DNA from: Axinella damicornis
Taxonomy: Eukaryota > Porifera > Demospongiae > Axinellida > Axinellidae
Direction: 5' to 3'
Assembly: GCA_963931865.1 (NCBI GenBank)
Contig: OZ007508.1
Coordinates: forward strand, 10,600,781 to 10,664,780
Length of the DNA stretch: 64,000 bases
Shown here: positions 40,778 through 50,150 of the stretch, one piece after another
Layout of the letters: every line of letters begins with the position of its first letter
Position numbering within the stretch: the first letter of the stretch is position 1
Position numbers and translations under genes: made by a program
The notes under the pieces: model-generated
Told to the model about the DNA's origin: nothing
Database searches by the model: none
Seen by the model: only the letters and a program-made list of their open reading frames with translations

Positions 40778-41052
40778 GTACGATTCCTTGATTGTTTTTG
40801 TATACATGGTACTGTAGGTTCACTAAGTTGGTTGCTACTACAAACCTGCTAGCTATCTTGGGGAAAAAGTGTGTTGTACCTTATCCAAATGGTGGATGGA
40901 AATCCTTTTAGTCACACCTAGCCTGTAATTTAGCACTTTCCTCCCCTCCCCCCTCTGACTTTGACCTCCTTCCTTCCTCACTTGCTCCCTTCCCTCCCTC
41001 TCTCCCTCCCTCCCTCCCTCCCTCCGTCAACTCGTCTGTTGCCCCTTTCCAG

Positions 41053-41121
41053 GTCCAAACCTACCTGAAGGAGACATGGGTACCCAATCTACGCAGTGCC
41101 ATTCACTCCTGTTTGGCCCAA
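41053..41121 (+). CDS. DNAH1: DNAH1 tail exon
   Basis: TTTCCAG acceptor, VQTYLKETWVPNLRSAIHSC then LAQ, GTGAGA donor. Vertebrate DNAH1 has VQMFLKDSWISSLKVAMRSS. It is 69 bp long and intact, preceded by a 100-bp pyrimidine tract (40940-41050). Confidence 0.88.
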
Positions 41122-41159
41122 GTGAGACTTTGAGATCAGTCACAAATTTTAAAGCATAT

Positions 41160-41320
41160 ACCTAGGTGTCCAGTTCAAAGAGGGGGAGATGGACGGAGGG
41201 GGAGGAAGTTGGAGACTGAAGGGAGGGTGAGGGGCAGGGGGAGGTGAGAGAGGGAGGTGGGAGGGGAAAGGACAGAGGGGGAGGAGTGGGGAGGGGAGAG
41301 GGAAGATCAGATAGCTGGCT
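41160..41320 (+). repeat. Polypurine tract in a DNAH1 intron
   Basis: AGGGGGAGGAAGTTGGAG-type sequence, about 160 bp, strand-asymmetric in the opposite sense to the pyrimidine tracts beside the acceptors. Confidence 0.8.
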
Positions 41321-41383
41321 GTCCATAGCTTACATGATGTATTCTTACGGATCTTGGTTTATCTCCTCTTTATCCCCCCACAG

Positions 41384-41482
41384 GTGAACAAGGGTTGGTT
41401 TAATCTTGAGGAGACCAGTTTTGAAGTCTACCAGAACTCCAAGCTCAGAAAGATCATGGAACTGATCAAGTTTGCAAAGCAG
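41384..41482 (+). CDS. DNAH1: DNAH1 tail exon
   Basis: CCCACAG acceptor, then VNKGWFNLEETSFEVYQNSK and LRKIMELIKFAKQ to CAG/GTGGGT. Vertebrate DNAH1 has SKGWYNLYETNWEVYLMSKL and RKLMELVKYMLQ. Intact, 99 bp. The next conserved vertebrate segment (beginning DTLRFLVQDS) was not found before 43045. Confidence 0.88.
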
Positions 41483-41684
41483 GTGGGTGTGTGCCAGACT
41501 GCCAGTGCAGATCCCTCCCCCCAGTGTGGCATGTCCAGCTCTATCTTATTAGACACCAGTAGGGTCCACCTATGATCATGCAGCAACAGAAGAAATACTG
41601 TTGGCAACTGGGTGAGAATTCCATGAATGCCGTATTTATGCTAATAAAACAGTACATCTAGCTAATCTAGCCGTAGAATTCAAT

Positions 41685-41685
<1 letters not shown>

Positions 41686-41719
<34 letters not shown>
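41686..41719 (+). repeat. Long poly-C run
   Basis: More than 30 cytosines, where an assembly is likely to be unreliable. It lies where a DNAH1 exon is expected but not seen. Confidence 0.85.
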
Positions 41720-41721
<2 letters not shown>

Positions 41722-41756
41722 TTCCACTAAGTGGTAGGTCAGGGACATTCATTGAT

Positions 41757-42252
41757 TCGAGGGGCAACCGCACTCCTGGTAGCCGCATTGCAACCCCGGT
41801 TGCGACTCGCCGTAGCGCTAGTTTCCAATTAACGCACATGCCACGTGGCAACCACGCTCAGTCGATCGCGAGCAATGGCGACCAAAAGGAAGACAAGACA
41901 TTATTACAGCACTCATAACTTAGCCAGCACGGTGAGTTTCGGTATGTAAGCGTCAGTGAACGACAGCAATCACGGCTGTGTGGTCAGAATCTTTGTGGGG
42001 CCTTCGTAAGGCTGTACTGGCAGCCAACGTCGAAGAGAGCGATCGAGCAATGGTGTCCGACGACACAACAAAAGCGCTTGTATCTCCACCACCAAGGTGA
42101 GTTTCAGCACAATTATTGTGTGGTTGTGTCACTGCAGCATAGCGATCACGACGGTGTAGTCGGAATCTTTGTAGGCCATCCCGAAGTAGTCAAACGTTTA
42201 TTAATTATTTAGATTAATTACGCAGCACAATTTTTCCTATACCAGGAGTGTA
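41757..42252 (-). repeat. CACTCCTGGTA family copy 4 (inverted), near full length
   Basis: CGAGGGGCAACCGCACTCCT through the two GTGAGTTTCNG halves to TTTCCTATACCAGGAGTG. Inserted in the DNAH1 intron between 41482 and 43045. Confidence 0.8.
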
Positions 42253-42349
42253 ACCAATGTACCAGTACCAGGAAATGTTCTTATCCAAACAACATGAGTT
42301 GCAAGTACATGTTTACAAAATACACTATTCATAATCTTGGACAGTTGAT

Positions 42350-42795
42350 ACCTATTTCCTGGAATACAACAGTCCTTGGTCACAAATGAGTTCTCTGAAA
42401 TTCAGTGTGGCATCCTGGTTGATGATGCCCACTATAGCAATGCCCAAAATGCAGCTGCAGCATGTGGCATGGCAGTGAGTGTCCATTTCCTGGAATAGTG
42501 TAGTCATAGCAGTCACGCACATGGGCCTAGCAGTGGCAGTTGATGTCCATGTTCCTGGAATAACGGTCACAAACGCAATGATGGCATGGCAGTAGACCCC
42601 AGTTTCTGGAATAGTGCAGCTACAACGTACAGTCACAAACGCTCGAAATGCAGTACGTGGGATGGCTTATTTCCTGCATGGAATAACAGCGGTCACGAAC
42701 GATTTCTCTCCAAATGCAGCGCGACAATTTCTATCTATTACAACGGTCCATCCAATCTAGCGATACAAATTCATTTCCTGGAATTTCTATGATTC
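42350..42795. repeat. Degenerate tandem repeat
   Basis: The phrase TTTCCTGGAATA(G/A) followed by a CAGTCA-type stretch recurs every 60-90 bp, with GGCATGGCAGT and AATGCAGC phrases between. No gene recognised. Confidence 0.5.
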
Positions 42796-43044
42796 CAATC
42801 CTACGGTAGTGGATTTTTTGTTTTTATACCGTTTTATTAGCATAAATACTGTACGCTCTAGTTATTATAAGTAGATTCATAGCTACAAACCCACAAGTGT
42901 TACAGACCAGGGGTCTGTATAAATGCGAGCCAGTATAAGTGAACACTCAATTCTGCTTTCAATGGCTATACTCTGGAGTCCTTCCCTCTCTCTCTCTCCC
43001 TCCCTCCCTCCCTCCCTCCCTCCCTTCCTCCCACACTCCCACAG

Positions 43045-43196
43045 ACCACTACATGGCCCCCTGTTTCTATTGGACCCTGGTTCTAGATCAGGAGGGAGCC
43101 CATTACTCCTCTGACCCGGACGACTTCAAGACCACTCTGCTTGCCGTGTTTGACCGTGGAATTCTTACCACCCACACTGTGCCACACATTGATAAG
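43045..43196 (+). CDS. DNAH1: DNAH1 tail exon
   Basis: After a CTCCCACAG acceptor it reads HYMAPCFYWTLVLDQEGAHY, then SSDPDDFKTTLLAVFDRGIL and TTHTVPHIDK to AAG/GTAACA. Vertebrate DNAH1 has PLFIMDLVLDSSGVHYSTPL and NLFDKGILATHAVPQLEK. Intact. Confidence 0.9.
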
Positions 43197-43676
43197 GTAA
43201 CAGCAGTGTTTCATTTTGAAAATAGTTCCAAAAAGGTGGGCAAAATGATAGTGTGGTGATTAAGGGGAGGAGACATGAGTTGCCTTTTGTACATAACGGT
43301 TCTTGGATACCTTTCAAAGGGAGGGAGGGGCAGCAAAGCTCAAGGGGGGACGTAATGACCCCCCCCCGTCCAAGAATTGTTAGCATGAGAGTGCTTTTGT
43401 CTTCCCAATGACCACCATTGCTCACCAAGGCTAAGGAACTTTGTTTTTTAGGGCATACATGTATGCATACTTTCTGCACTACAGGTGATCTTTAATAACG
43501 GTCCACTGCTGTTCAGGGTTTGAATATGCAGTGTGCAATATTGACTGTGTAATCAGATGGTTCATGGACCTACTCTGTGTACTAATTCATCAATTATTTG
43601 GAACAAGATTTCCTCCTACCTGTAGTGTCACCTTGCATCCCATACCTGTCCCAACTCTGAGTTTTCTCCCCTCCAG

Positions 43677-43870
43677 TACATTGTGGATAAACTCTTCTGG
43701 CCGGAGACACCACTCCTGGAAGCGGTTGGCCTCCACCAACCCCATGTGGACCGTTTGCGTGGGAGGGTGGGTCATGCTATCGCCCAGGCCCTCATCCCCC
43801 TCATGGCCTACAGGCAGCAGTACCACTCCTACGTCAGCCTCATGAACCTGAACATCAAGGCCTACATTGA
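43677..43870 (+). CDS. DNAH1: DNAH1 tail exon
   Basis: CCCTCCAG acceptor, then YIVDKLFWPETPLLEAVGLH, QPHVDRLRGRVGHAIAQALI and PLMAYRQQYHSYVSLMNLNI, ending ATTGA/GTGAGT. Vertebrate DNAH1 has DPLLESVGLHEPLVEELRAT and AMIPLQAYAKEYRKYLELNN. Phase 2 fits the next exon. Confidence 0.9.
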
Positions 43871-43962
43871 GTGAGTGGTTGTGAGCTGTCATTCATAATG
43901 TAGCAAAGGGGAAAATAATTCCCGGCTTAATCAATGCCGAGTATTAACTGCTCTTGCCTTTC

Positions 43963-44160
43963 CCTCCTTCTCTCCCTCCCTCCTTCCCTCCCTCCCTCCC
44001 TCCCTCCTTCCTTCCTTCCTCCCTCCCTCCCACCCTCCCTCCGTACTTCTTCCACCTCACTCCCTCCCTCCGTCCTTCCTCCACCTCCCTCTCCTTCATC
44101 CCTCCCTCCCGCCCACCCTCCCTCTGTCCTTCCTTCACCCCCCTCTCCTTTATCCCTCCC
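43963..44160 (+). repeat. 200-bp pyrimidine tract before a DNAH1 exon
   Basis: Nearly pure CCTCCCTCC/CTTCC sequence ending at the acceptor CCCTCCCAG. It opens artefactual Pro/Ser-rich frames on both strands. Confidence 0.88.
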
Positions 44161-44162
44161 AG

Positions 44163-44394
44163 GGGCTTTGCTTCAGCTGAAGAGCAAATGACTACAACTC
44201 AAATTAGAGCTGAAATTGACTCCCATCTCCAGAGCAAAGTTACTGTTGAGAACTCTCTTCCGCAGTTCATTGTGATTGGGCCATTCCATGTGGACACTGA
44301 CTCTGTGAGGCTGGCACTGGCAAAGAAACATCGCGACATTGCAAGGGCCCTGCTTGACTTCATGGTGGTTCAACTCAGGGAGGAAACGGAGGAG
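44163..44394 (+). CDS. DNAH1: DNAH1 tail exon, last seen
   Basis: The codon GAG is completed across the intron. It reads GFASAEEQMTTTQIRAEIDS, then VTVENSLPQFIVIGPFHVDT and DSVRLALAKKHRDIARALLD, ending EETEE at GAG/GTGAGG. Vertebrate DNAH1 has ILDSSLPSSIIIGPFYINTD and NVKQSLSKKRKALATSVLDI. The motor (AAA+) exons and the rest of the tail are not in the window, since the next 19.6 kb hold no recognisable dynein exon. The gene is therefore broken up or has a very long next intron. Confidence 0.88.
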
Positions 44395-44534
44395 GTGAGG
44401 ATGTGTGTGGGGGTAACAGGTATGTTATTTCACATGCAAAAACTGCTGCATTTTGGACAAAACCGTTTTCTACCAATTATGGTGCATATTGACATGAGAA
44501 TTAAACTTAAATTGGCAGAAACAGCACTCCTGCA

Positions 44535-44757
44535 TCATTTGAAGGGTCTTTTCATGCTGATTACAATGGTGCAAATCCCAGCTTCGTATCTCATTCAAAT
44601 GCATGGATACGTCATGCCTTTCTGTATGACAATGGCTGTATGGAGTAGCGAGATATGCTAGGTACATTGTACATGTATCTTGGGCTAGGAATGAGATATG
44701 AAGCTGGGATTTGCACCATTGTGATCTGCGTGAAAAGAACCTTCAACTGACGTCCTA
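44535..44757. repeat. Foldback repeat in DNAH1 downstream intron
   Basis: The left arm (TTTTCATGCTGATTACAATG, then GTGCAAATCCCAGCTTCGTA) is repeated inverted at about 44680-44755. A direct third copy lies at 45388-45470, beyond the hAT-like element. Confidence 0.65.
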
Positions 44758-44856
44758 AAAGTGACAACTAATATCTGCCAATTTTTCCCAAAAATTTCAC
44801 TCGACCAAAGGCTGGTTTTTCGTGATTTTCGGTAAAAATTCAACCTACAGCACACT

Positions 44857-45384
44857 CAGGGCCGGCGCGGCCGGTACGACCAGTACAGTTTTGGCCGTAC
44901 CACTTTTTAGTCGTCTAGGTACGGCTCTGGTGGACTGTTCATAGCTCGTGTCTCATTCACGCCTTGTTGAGGTACGTGTCTTAGTTAGACAGTCTCCAGA
45001 TCCAAGTCCCTGTGGCCTGTTTATAGTTCGTGTCTTCTCTAGTCTATAAAGGAAAATTCGCAGCAAACTCGTCTATGTGGGGCTCGCTCACGCTCGCCCT
45101 ATAAAATTAGTAGGCGTGGGCTACCAGTATACCGCCTAGAAGTTATGCGCGCAAAGCGCGCATTATCGCCATTCCATGTCGACGGTCACAGATGGCACGG
45201 AAAGCAGAAAGCAGTTACAGTGCAGTGCAAAGCATGAAGGTGCCACGAGAGCCCATCCAGACAACTGAAAAATGAAGGTGAAAAAAAATTTCCGCACTTC
45301 GCGCAGACAGATCAACACTTCGCACCTCTATTCACTCCCTTTGGCAGTGGCCGTACCACTCCAAAATAGCTCGCGCCGGCGCTG
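44857..45384. mobile_element. hAT-like MITE related to 39306 element
   Basis: The ends CAGGGCCGGCGCGGCC and CGCGCCGGCGCTG are inverted, and the interior shares GGCAGTGGCCGTACCACTCC with the element at 39306 (opposite orientation). No target duplication is visible, so it is older or rearranged. Confidence 0.65.
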
Positions 45385-45555
45385 ATAATTGACATCATTT
45401 GAAAGCTCCATTCATGCTGGTCGCAATGGTGCAAATCCCAGCCTCATATCTCATTCCTAGCCCAAGATACCTAGCATTGTAATCATTTGGCCTAATTTAT
45501 GCCATTGTGATGATAGTCTTGGCCCCAGAACCAAAGTGCGTGATACTGGAAGTGA

Positions 45556-47064
45556 TCAGCCAATATTGATGTTCAGTTCATTGATGGGGTGGTGGCGAGA
45601 TGATCTGCTTCCGCGAATGCAGAGAATAGCAGAACGCAGAATGGCGAATGATAGACGGCAACGGATCCATCCCATGACAACTGAGTACTGCTTTTGCTCC
45701 TTCTTCGATATACCGTCCGCTAGTCTCTTATAAAATGTTGCTGCTTCACGGCCCATTCCTCCCGTTGCAGAGAACACAAGTGGTGTGAATACACCGTGCT
45801 CCACATCACGTACATGTTGGGCATATTCTCTCTTCTTGGATGTCTCATGCTTGCGGTATGCAGCAGTAGTGGTCGAGGAGCAGTTGCTATAGACGCGTTT
45901 GGGTATAAAAAACCTAACATCAAAAAATGCGTCCTAGCCTGCATTCCAAAACCCTCTGGCGCGGATGTCAAGGCGAGCGTTTGGATCTGTGTTGGCTGAG
46001 TGGTAGGCAAAAGACTCATTGCTGAGGGGGAAGGAGTGGCTCGGTCGCAACATTGTGGCAGATCTCGGTTAGTAGGGTTGCAGTGATGTCGCGGATCTCA
46101 TTATGGCGGATAGTTGGGATCCCACCCATGTGGCAAATCATCGCATGGTCCACAGAGAAGGGGGTTCCACAATTGCATGAAAGGGGTGTGTTGCTCAGGT
46201 TCCACCCATACCTAAGACAAAGCGCATCACGAAATTCCCCTTATGTAGAAGAAACCCATGTTCAGCAACAGGCAAGGCTGTGAGCCAAGCCGAGGATCCC
46301 TTCTCTTGAAATATAGCTCAACTGAGCTGTGGACTTAGCTGTCCTAGTATGTCCTGTGCTCGTTGTTGTTGAAGCTCCCTTCTCTGTTTTTTCATGCAGT
46401 TCTTTTCTTTCTGGATATCGTTTCTCTGTACTACCTGGTGGGGGTCTTGTGCTACAATCAGGGCTACAAGGGGTGCTGTGATGTGTTCAGATGCTTCAAA
46501 TGCATGGGTTGATTCTGACATGGGGTTGGCCAGTCCCATTCCACCCAGCCTGACGGGGAGGGCTAGGAGATCTCGTTCGGTTGCCGAACTAGCTACTCAA
46601 CCAGTGAGTGCAGGGATGAAGTGTTGGTGGATGGTTGTTTCCAGAGGACGGAGCAGATCCTGAATATCCGGTATGGTCCTGGAGGTGTAGTTCCAGCGGG
46701 ATGAGAGGCCGTGAATGAAAGTGGCATAAGCGGCATGAGGTTGAGTAGAGGCAACGGCCGATAAGTGCAAGATCTCTTCAACCCACTCCCTAACTTTGCC
46801 TGAGACATATTCTTCAGTAAAGGTGTTGGCACCAAGTGCGGCACCAAGGTGCCATTTTCCATGGGTGGTAATATGGACATCGGTGTTAGCAAAGAGGGCT
46901 TTCGCCTTGTTCTCATGCTCTTCCTTTACGATCAGGTAGGGTTTTGTGCTGTTGGGATAGTAGCCGAAGTTAGGGCCAACATGCTCAACCTGGTCCCACC
47001 ACTGTCTCAGGCTCTCACATGACCCTGCGCCTGTCGCGTCGTCAGCAAACCAGACCTGCTTCAC
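45556..47064 (-). pseudogene. 5'-truncated non-LTR retrotransposon, RT C-terminal part
   Basis: From right to left the minus strand encodes a reverse transcriptase with the catalytic box KQVWFADDATGAGS (about 47060), GPNFGYYPNSTKPYLIVKEE and HLGAALGAN. It continues as EASEHITAPLVALIVAQDPH (46539-46318) and a C-rich end with FRDALCLRYGW, CHMGGIPTIRHNEIRD. It closes with FYKRLADGISKKEQKQYSVV and RSAILCIRGSRSS. Several frame changes are needed, so it is dead. Sequences before the FADD box are absent. This RT type is common in cnidarian and sponge genomes (from memory). Confidence 0.7.
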
Positions 47065-47739
47065 ATCAGGAGAGTTATGCAGACTTCCAAGCAGAGCACC
47101 TCAACTGTATGGGGGCTGTAGCCAGGCCCAGGTGGTTTCAAAGGATCAATCAAATTAACCCCTATCCTTGATTCTTTTCCACACTCAGGGTGCCTAACCT
47201 GCTAAAGTAACCTTTGCTGTACTATACGCGTCTCTGCTGCTATCACAACGCCGGAGCCTAGTAAAGTATGGTGTGGTGTTTTATCTGGCTGGGCACAGCG
47301 ACATTGCAGACTGAGGTCTGCAAGATCAAGCAATTCGAAGGCTATTGCCGTATACTCTCTGAGCTGTGAATGTGTTCCAAATTCAGTGAATGCTGTGGAC
47401 ACTCAACAAAGACCAGCAGGGAAAGAGATCCAGGCCTTGAACAAAATCAGTGTTTGACATTAGCTAGATCCACTGAAAGCCTTCTTAAAATTTTACTATT
47501 CTCGAAGCATTTCAAATGCTATTATTGTAGCAGTAATTTTATGCCGTAACCTAAACTATGCTCACGCCACAGAGTGACCGTAGAATGAAATTAATGTTTT
47601 TGTTGACATCTGCTCAATGTATATGTGCATGTGTGCGTGTGTGTTCCGTTTTTTGTGTATGTGCATGTGTGTACATGATGTATGCATATGCATGACATTA
47701 GCTATTATTTACTTGTGAGTTATACTTTGTAGGTGGCCT

Positions 47740-48676
47740 GAAGGTCCCCCCTCATGAACGTTCTCTCACAAACATTCCCTCACAAAAATATAAACGTTCC
47801 CTTGTGACGTGTCCGTTGCTCCGTGCAAATGTTCCCTCATGATTGCTGTCCATACGCAGTGGTGTTTTCAGTTGTTGTCACTTGTGCTTTGCTGTTTTGG
47901 GTGATTTGTTTGTTGATTATGGAATTGGAGAAAGCCATACCACAGTGCAGTTGAATTGGTGAACTAGCTTACCAGCAGCGCACTTGGTGACCTGTTCTGA
48001 ATTGAATTATTTTAGCCACAACAGTAGGGCTGAGCGATTATTTCGATTATGCGATTAATTGTGATTATCTCTAAGCGGTGATTGCAGCAATCGTGACTGC
48101 GATGTTAGTCAGAGGAGCAAAAGTGCTTATGGGTTTTCATGAATATACTTAGCAGGACTGTGAATCAATAATCAGGACTATGAATACGTAAGCACTGCGT
48201 GACCATGGCTTCTATCCCAAGGCTTCTAGGTCCGTGGGTTCTCTGTCAACTGTGGCTTCTGTCCACCATGGTTTCTGTCCACCATGGTTTCTGTCCACCA
48301 TGGCCTTGTGACTTTTTGAATGGTGTCTGCAGGTCTCCTTCAAATGGCATAATCGTGATATAATCGATAATCGCGATTATATGGATACAATAATCATGAT
48401 GTTGGAAAATCCACAATCACTCAGCCCTGAACAACAGTGCCCAGAACAGCAAAGCACAAGCTAGTAACAGCAACTGAAAATACCACTACACATGCATGTT
48501 CATCAGCGATTTAGTAAATAGAGGAAACAAACCCTCACATCGCCTTTTGTGAGGGAAAGAACCGGTGGGAAGTAACGTTTTCTTGGACAGAAGAATGCGA
48601 GGACAGAAGCATAACAAGGGATCGTACACGAGAGAACAGTTGTGACAGAATTTGTGAGGGAATGTCTCTGAGACCA
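47740..48676. mobile_element. Long TIR element, host of a nested hAT MITE
   Basis: The outer arms contain CACAAACATTCCCTCACAAA at left and TTTGTGAGGGAATGTCTC at right. The inner arms GTGGTGTTTTCAGTTGTTG and CAGCAACTGAAAATACCAC are inverted (about 47860 and 48470). The centre is interrupted by the element at 48025-48429. No transposase was recognised. Confidence 0.6.
48025..48429. mobile_element. hAT-like MITE, TAGGGCTGAGCGATTA ends
   Basis: The ends TAGGGCTGAGCGATTA and AATCACTCAGCCCTG are inverted. The flanks CACAACAG and AACAACAG agree at 7 of 8 positions. Inside, GGTTTCTGTCCACCAT is tandemly repeated near 48270. It is nested in the element at 47740-48676. Confidence 0.7.
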
Positions 48677-48737
48677 CAATACATTAGTTTCCTGTGTAAT
48701 GCAACATTTCTGCTGACTAACCATAGTTGTATCTCAT

Positions 48738-48962
48738 TTCTTTCACCCTTCCTGCCATCCCTCCCTCCCCTCCTCTCTCCCTCGTCCTCCCTTCCCCTCC
48801 CTCCTCACCCCTCCACCTCCCTCCTCCCTCCTCCCTCCCCCTCCTTCCTTCATTCTCCCTCCTCGCTTAATTTTTCCTCCTCCTCCTTCCCCCTCCTCCC
48901 TTCTCTTCTCTCCCTTCTCCTCTCCCCCTTCTCCTCCCCCCCCCCCCCCCCCCCCCCCCCCA
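48738..48962 (+). repeat. Pyrimidine tract ending in poly-C
   Basis: About 225 bp of CCTCCCTC-type sequence ending in a run of more than 20 cytosines. Confidence 0.85.
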
Positions 48963-49039
48963 TCCTTCCGTTTTTACTTCCTCCTCCCCCATCGATACTC
49001 ATTCACACAGAGCCACCAAAGTTTACAGTGAGAGATAGG

Positions 49040-49130
49040 ACGATTTCAGCCTTAGTCGAGAGGCCCATAGTCTGCAACAAAATCAGCGCTGGCTGTACAT
49101 CTTCAACCCGTCCATACTCATGAGGATTGA
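49040..49130 (+). CDS. Possible exon, unrecognised
   Basis: Following the pyrimidine tract, a GATTTCAG acceptor opens LSREAHSLQQNQRWLYIFNP, then SILMRIE before GTGACT. The frame is short but protein-like, and the context resembles the DNAH1 exons. I could not match it to DNAH1 or another family. Confidence 0.25.
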
Positions 49131-49845
49131 GGTGACTAGGTACGAAATGAAAGTATTCGTGTAAATAGCAGTGTTTCCCCCAAAGGAGTGTACCAGGTGC
49201 TCCCCTTCCTTTCCCAGCCTAATTTCCTTTGAGGTGGTCATTGATTTGCATTTGATGCTGTCATATTTTTACTTCCTACCCTGTGACCTTTCGGGTAAAC
49301 AGGGTTCATTGGGGGGGGGGGGGGGGTGAGGGGGTCTCCATTGCCTTTTCACATTCCCTACTGGAAAAGAAAATGGAATGGCACAAACCAGCAGTTCAAA
49401 TCGCAACAATTTCATACATGTGTATGTACATGACATTGTGGCAGTCCTTGGTAGGAATTGAACAATATTCCTGTTTTGTCAATTTTCCTTTGTCAACTCC
49501 CACTTTGGCAACATTTACCAAGTTGAATTGGCAAAGCGAGAAATTGACGAAGTGGGAATAAGTTGACAAGTGGGAATCATTAAATTGCTGCATATCAAGT
49601 GTGAGTTCTGTAAGCCCTTGCTCTTTGATGACACCGGGCTTTTGAATGTGCTTGAGCTCAGAGTCTAGTAAGTTGAGATCTCCCAATGGACCCACTCTGG
49701 GAGGAACGCTAGAGCCATTAGTTGCCAAATGGAGAGTTGAAGTATATCATTGCTACAGCACTGCACTTGTAGCCCATGGTTTTAGACAGCTCTCCATACA
49801 GCCTCATTCCCAGGCCGTGTAGGAGAAACAGCCTGGGAACTCCAG

Positions 49846-49919
49846 ACGACAGACAGACTGACGGACGGACAAAACCGATTGCTTAACCCCGCTTCGCGCA
49901 TGCATGCGTGTGGTAATAA
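49846..49919 (+). repeat. Fragment of the 28406 insertion family
   Basis: GACAGACAGACTGACGGACG, ACCGATTGCTTAACCCCGC and GCGCATGCATGCG match the 3' end of the element at 28406-29024. Confidence 0.65.
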
Positions 49920-49978
49920 TTTGGGGGAGGGGCACTGTAAAGTGTAGTAATTGATAAGGTGTACATGTACATATTGAA

Positions 49979-50025
49979 CTAGTCTCGGTACCAGACCCTC
50001 GCACGCGCAGAGGAGGGTCTGGTGT
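49979..50025. mobile_element. TAGTCTCGGTACCAGACCC foldback end
   Basis: TAGTCTCGGTACCAGACCCT is followed by the inverse GAGGGTCTGGT. This is either a minimal foldback or the left end of a larger element covering the RecQ/LINE block. The right side diverges after GGTCTGGT. Confidence 0.45.
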
Positions 50026-50150
50026 ACTTGCATACATAAAAATTTGAACTCCGCGGAATTTCGACGGGATTGGTTGATTGCTGTTCCATTACATATCTCA
50101 AACATTTTCTCACGCAAACACGTGTAACATGGAGAATTGGTCTTGGAGTG

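Noticed and set aside
43934..44160. Pro/Ser-rich protein on the plus strand and Gly/Glu/Arg-rich protein on the minus strand
   Set aside because: Both come from a pyrimidine tract in front of a DNAH1 exon.
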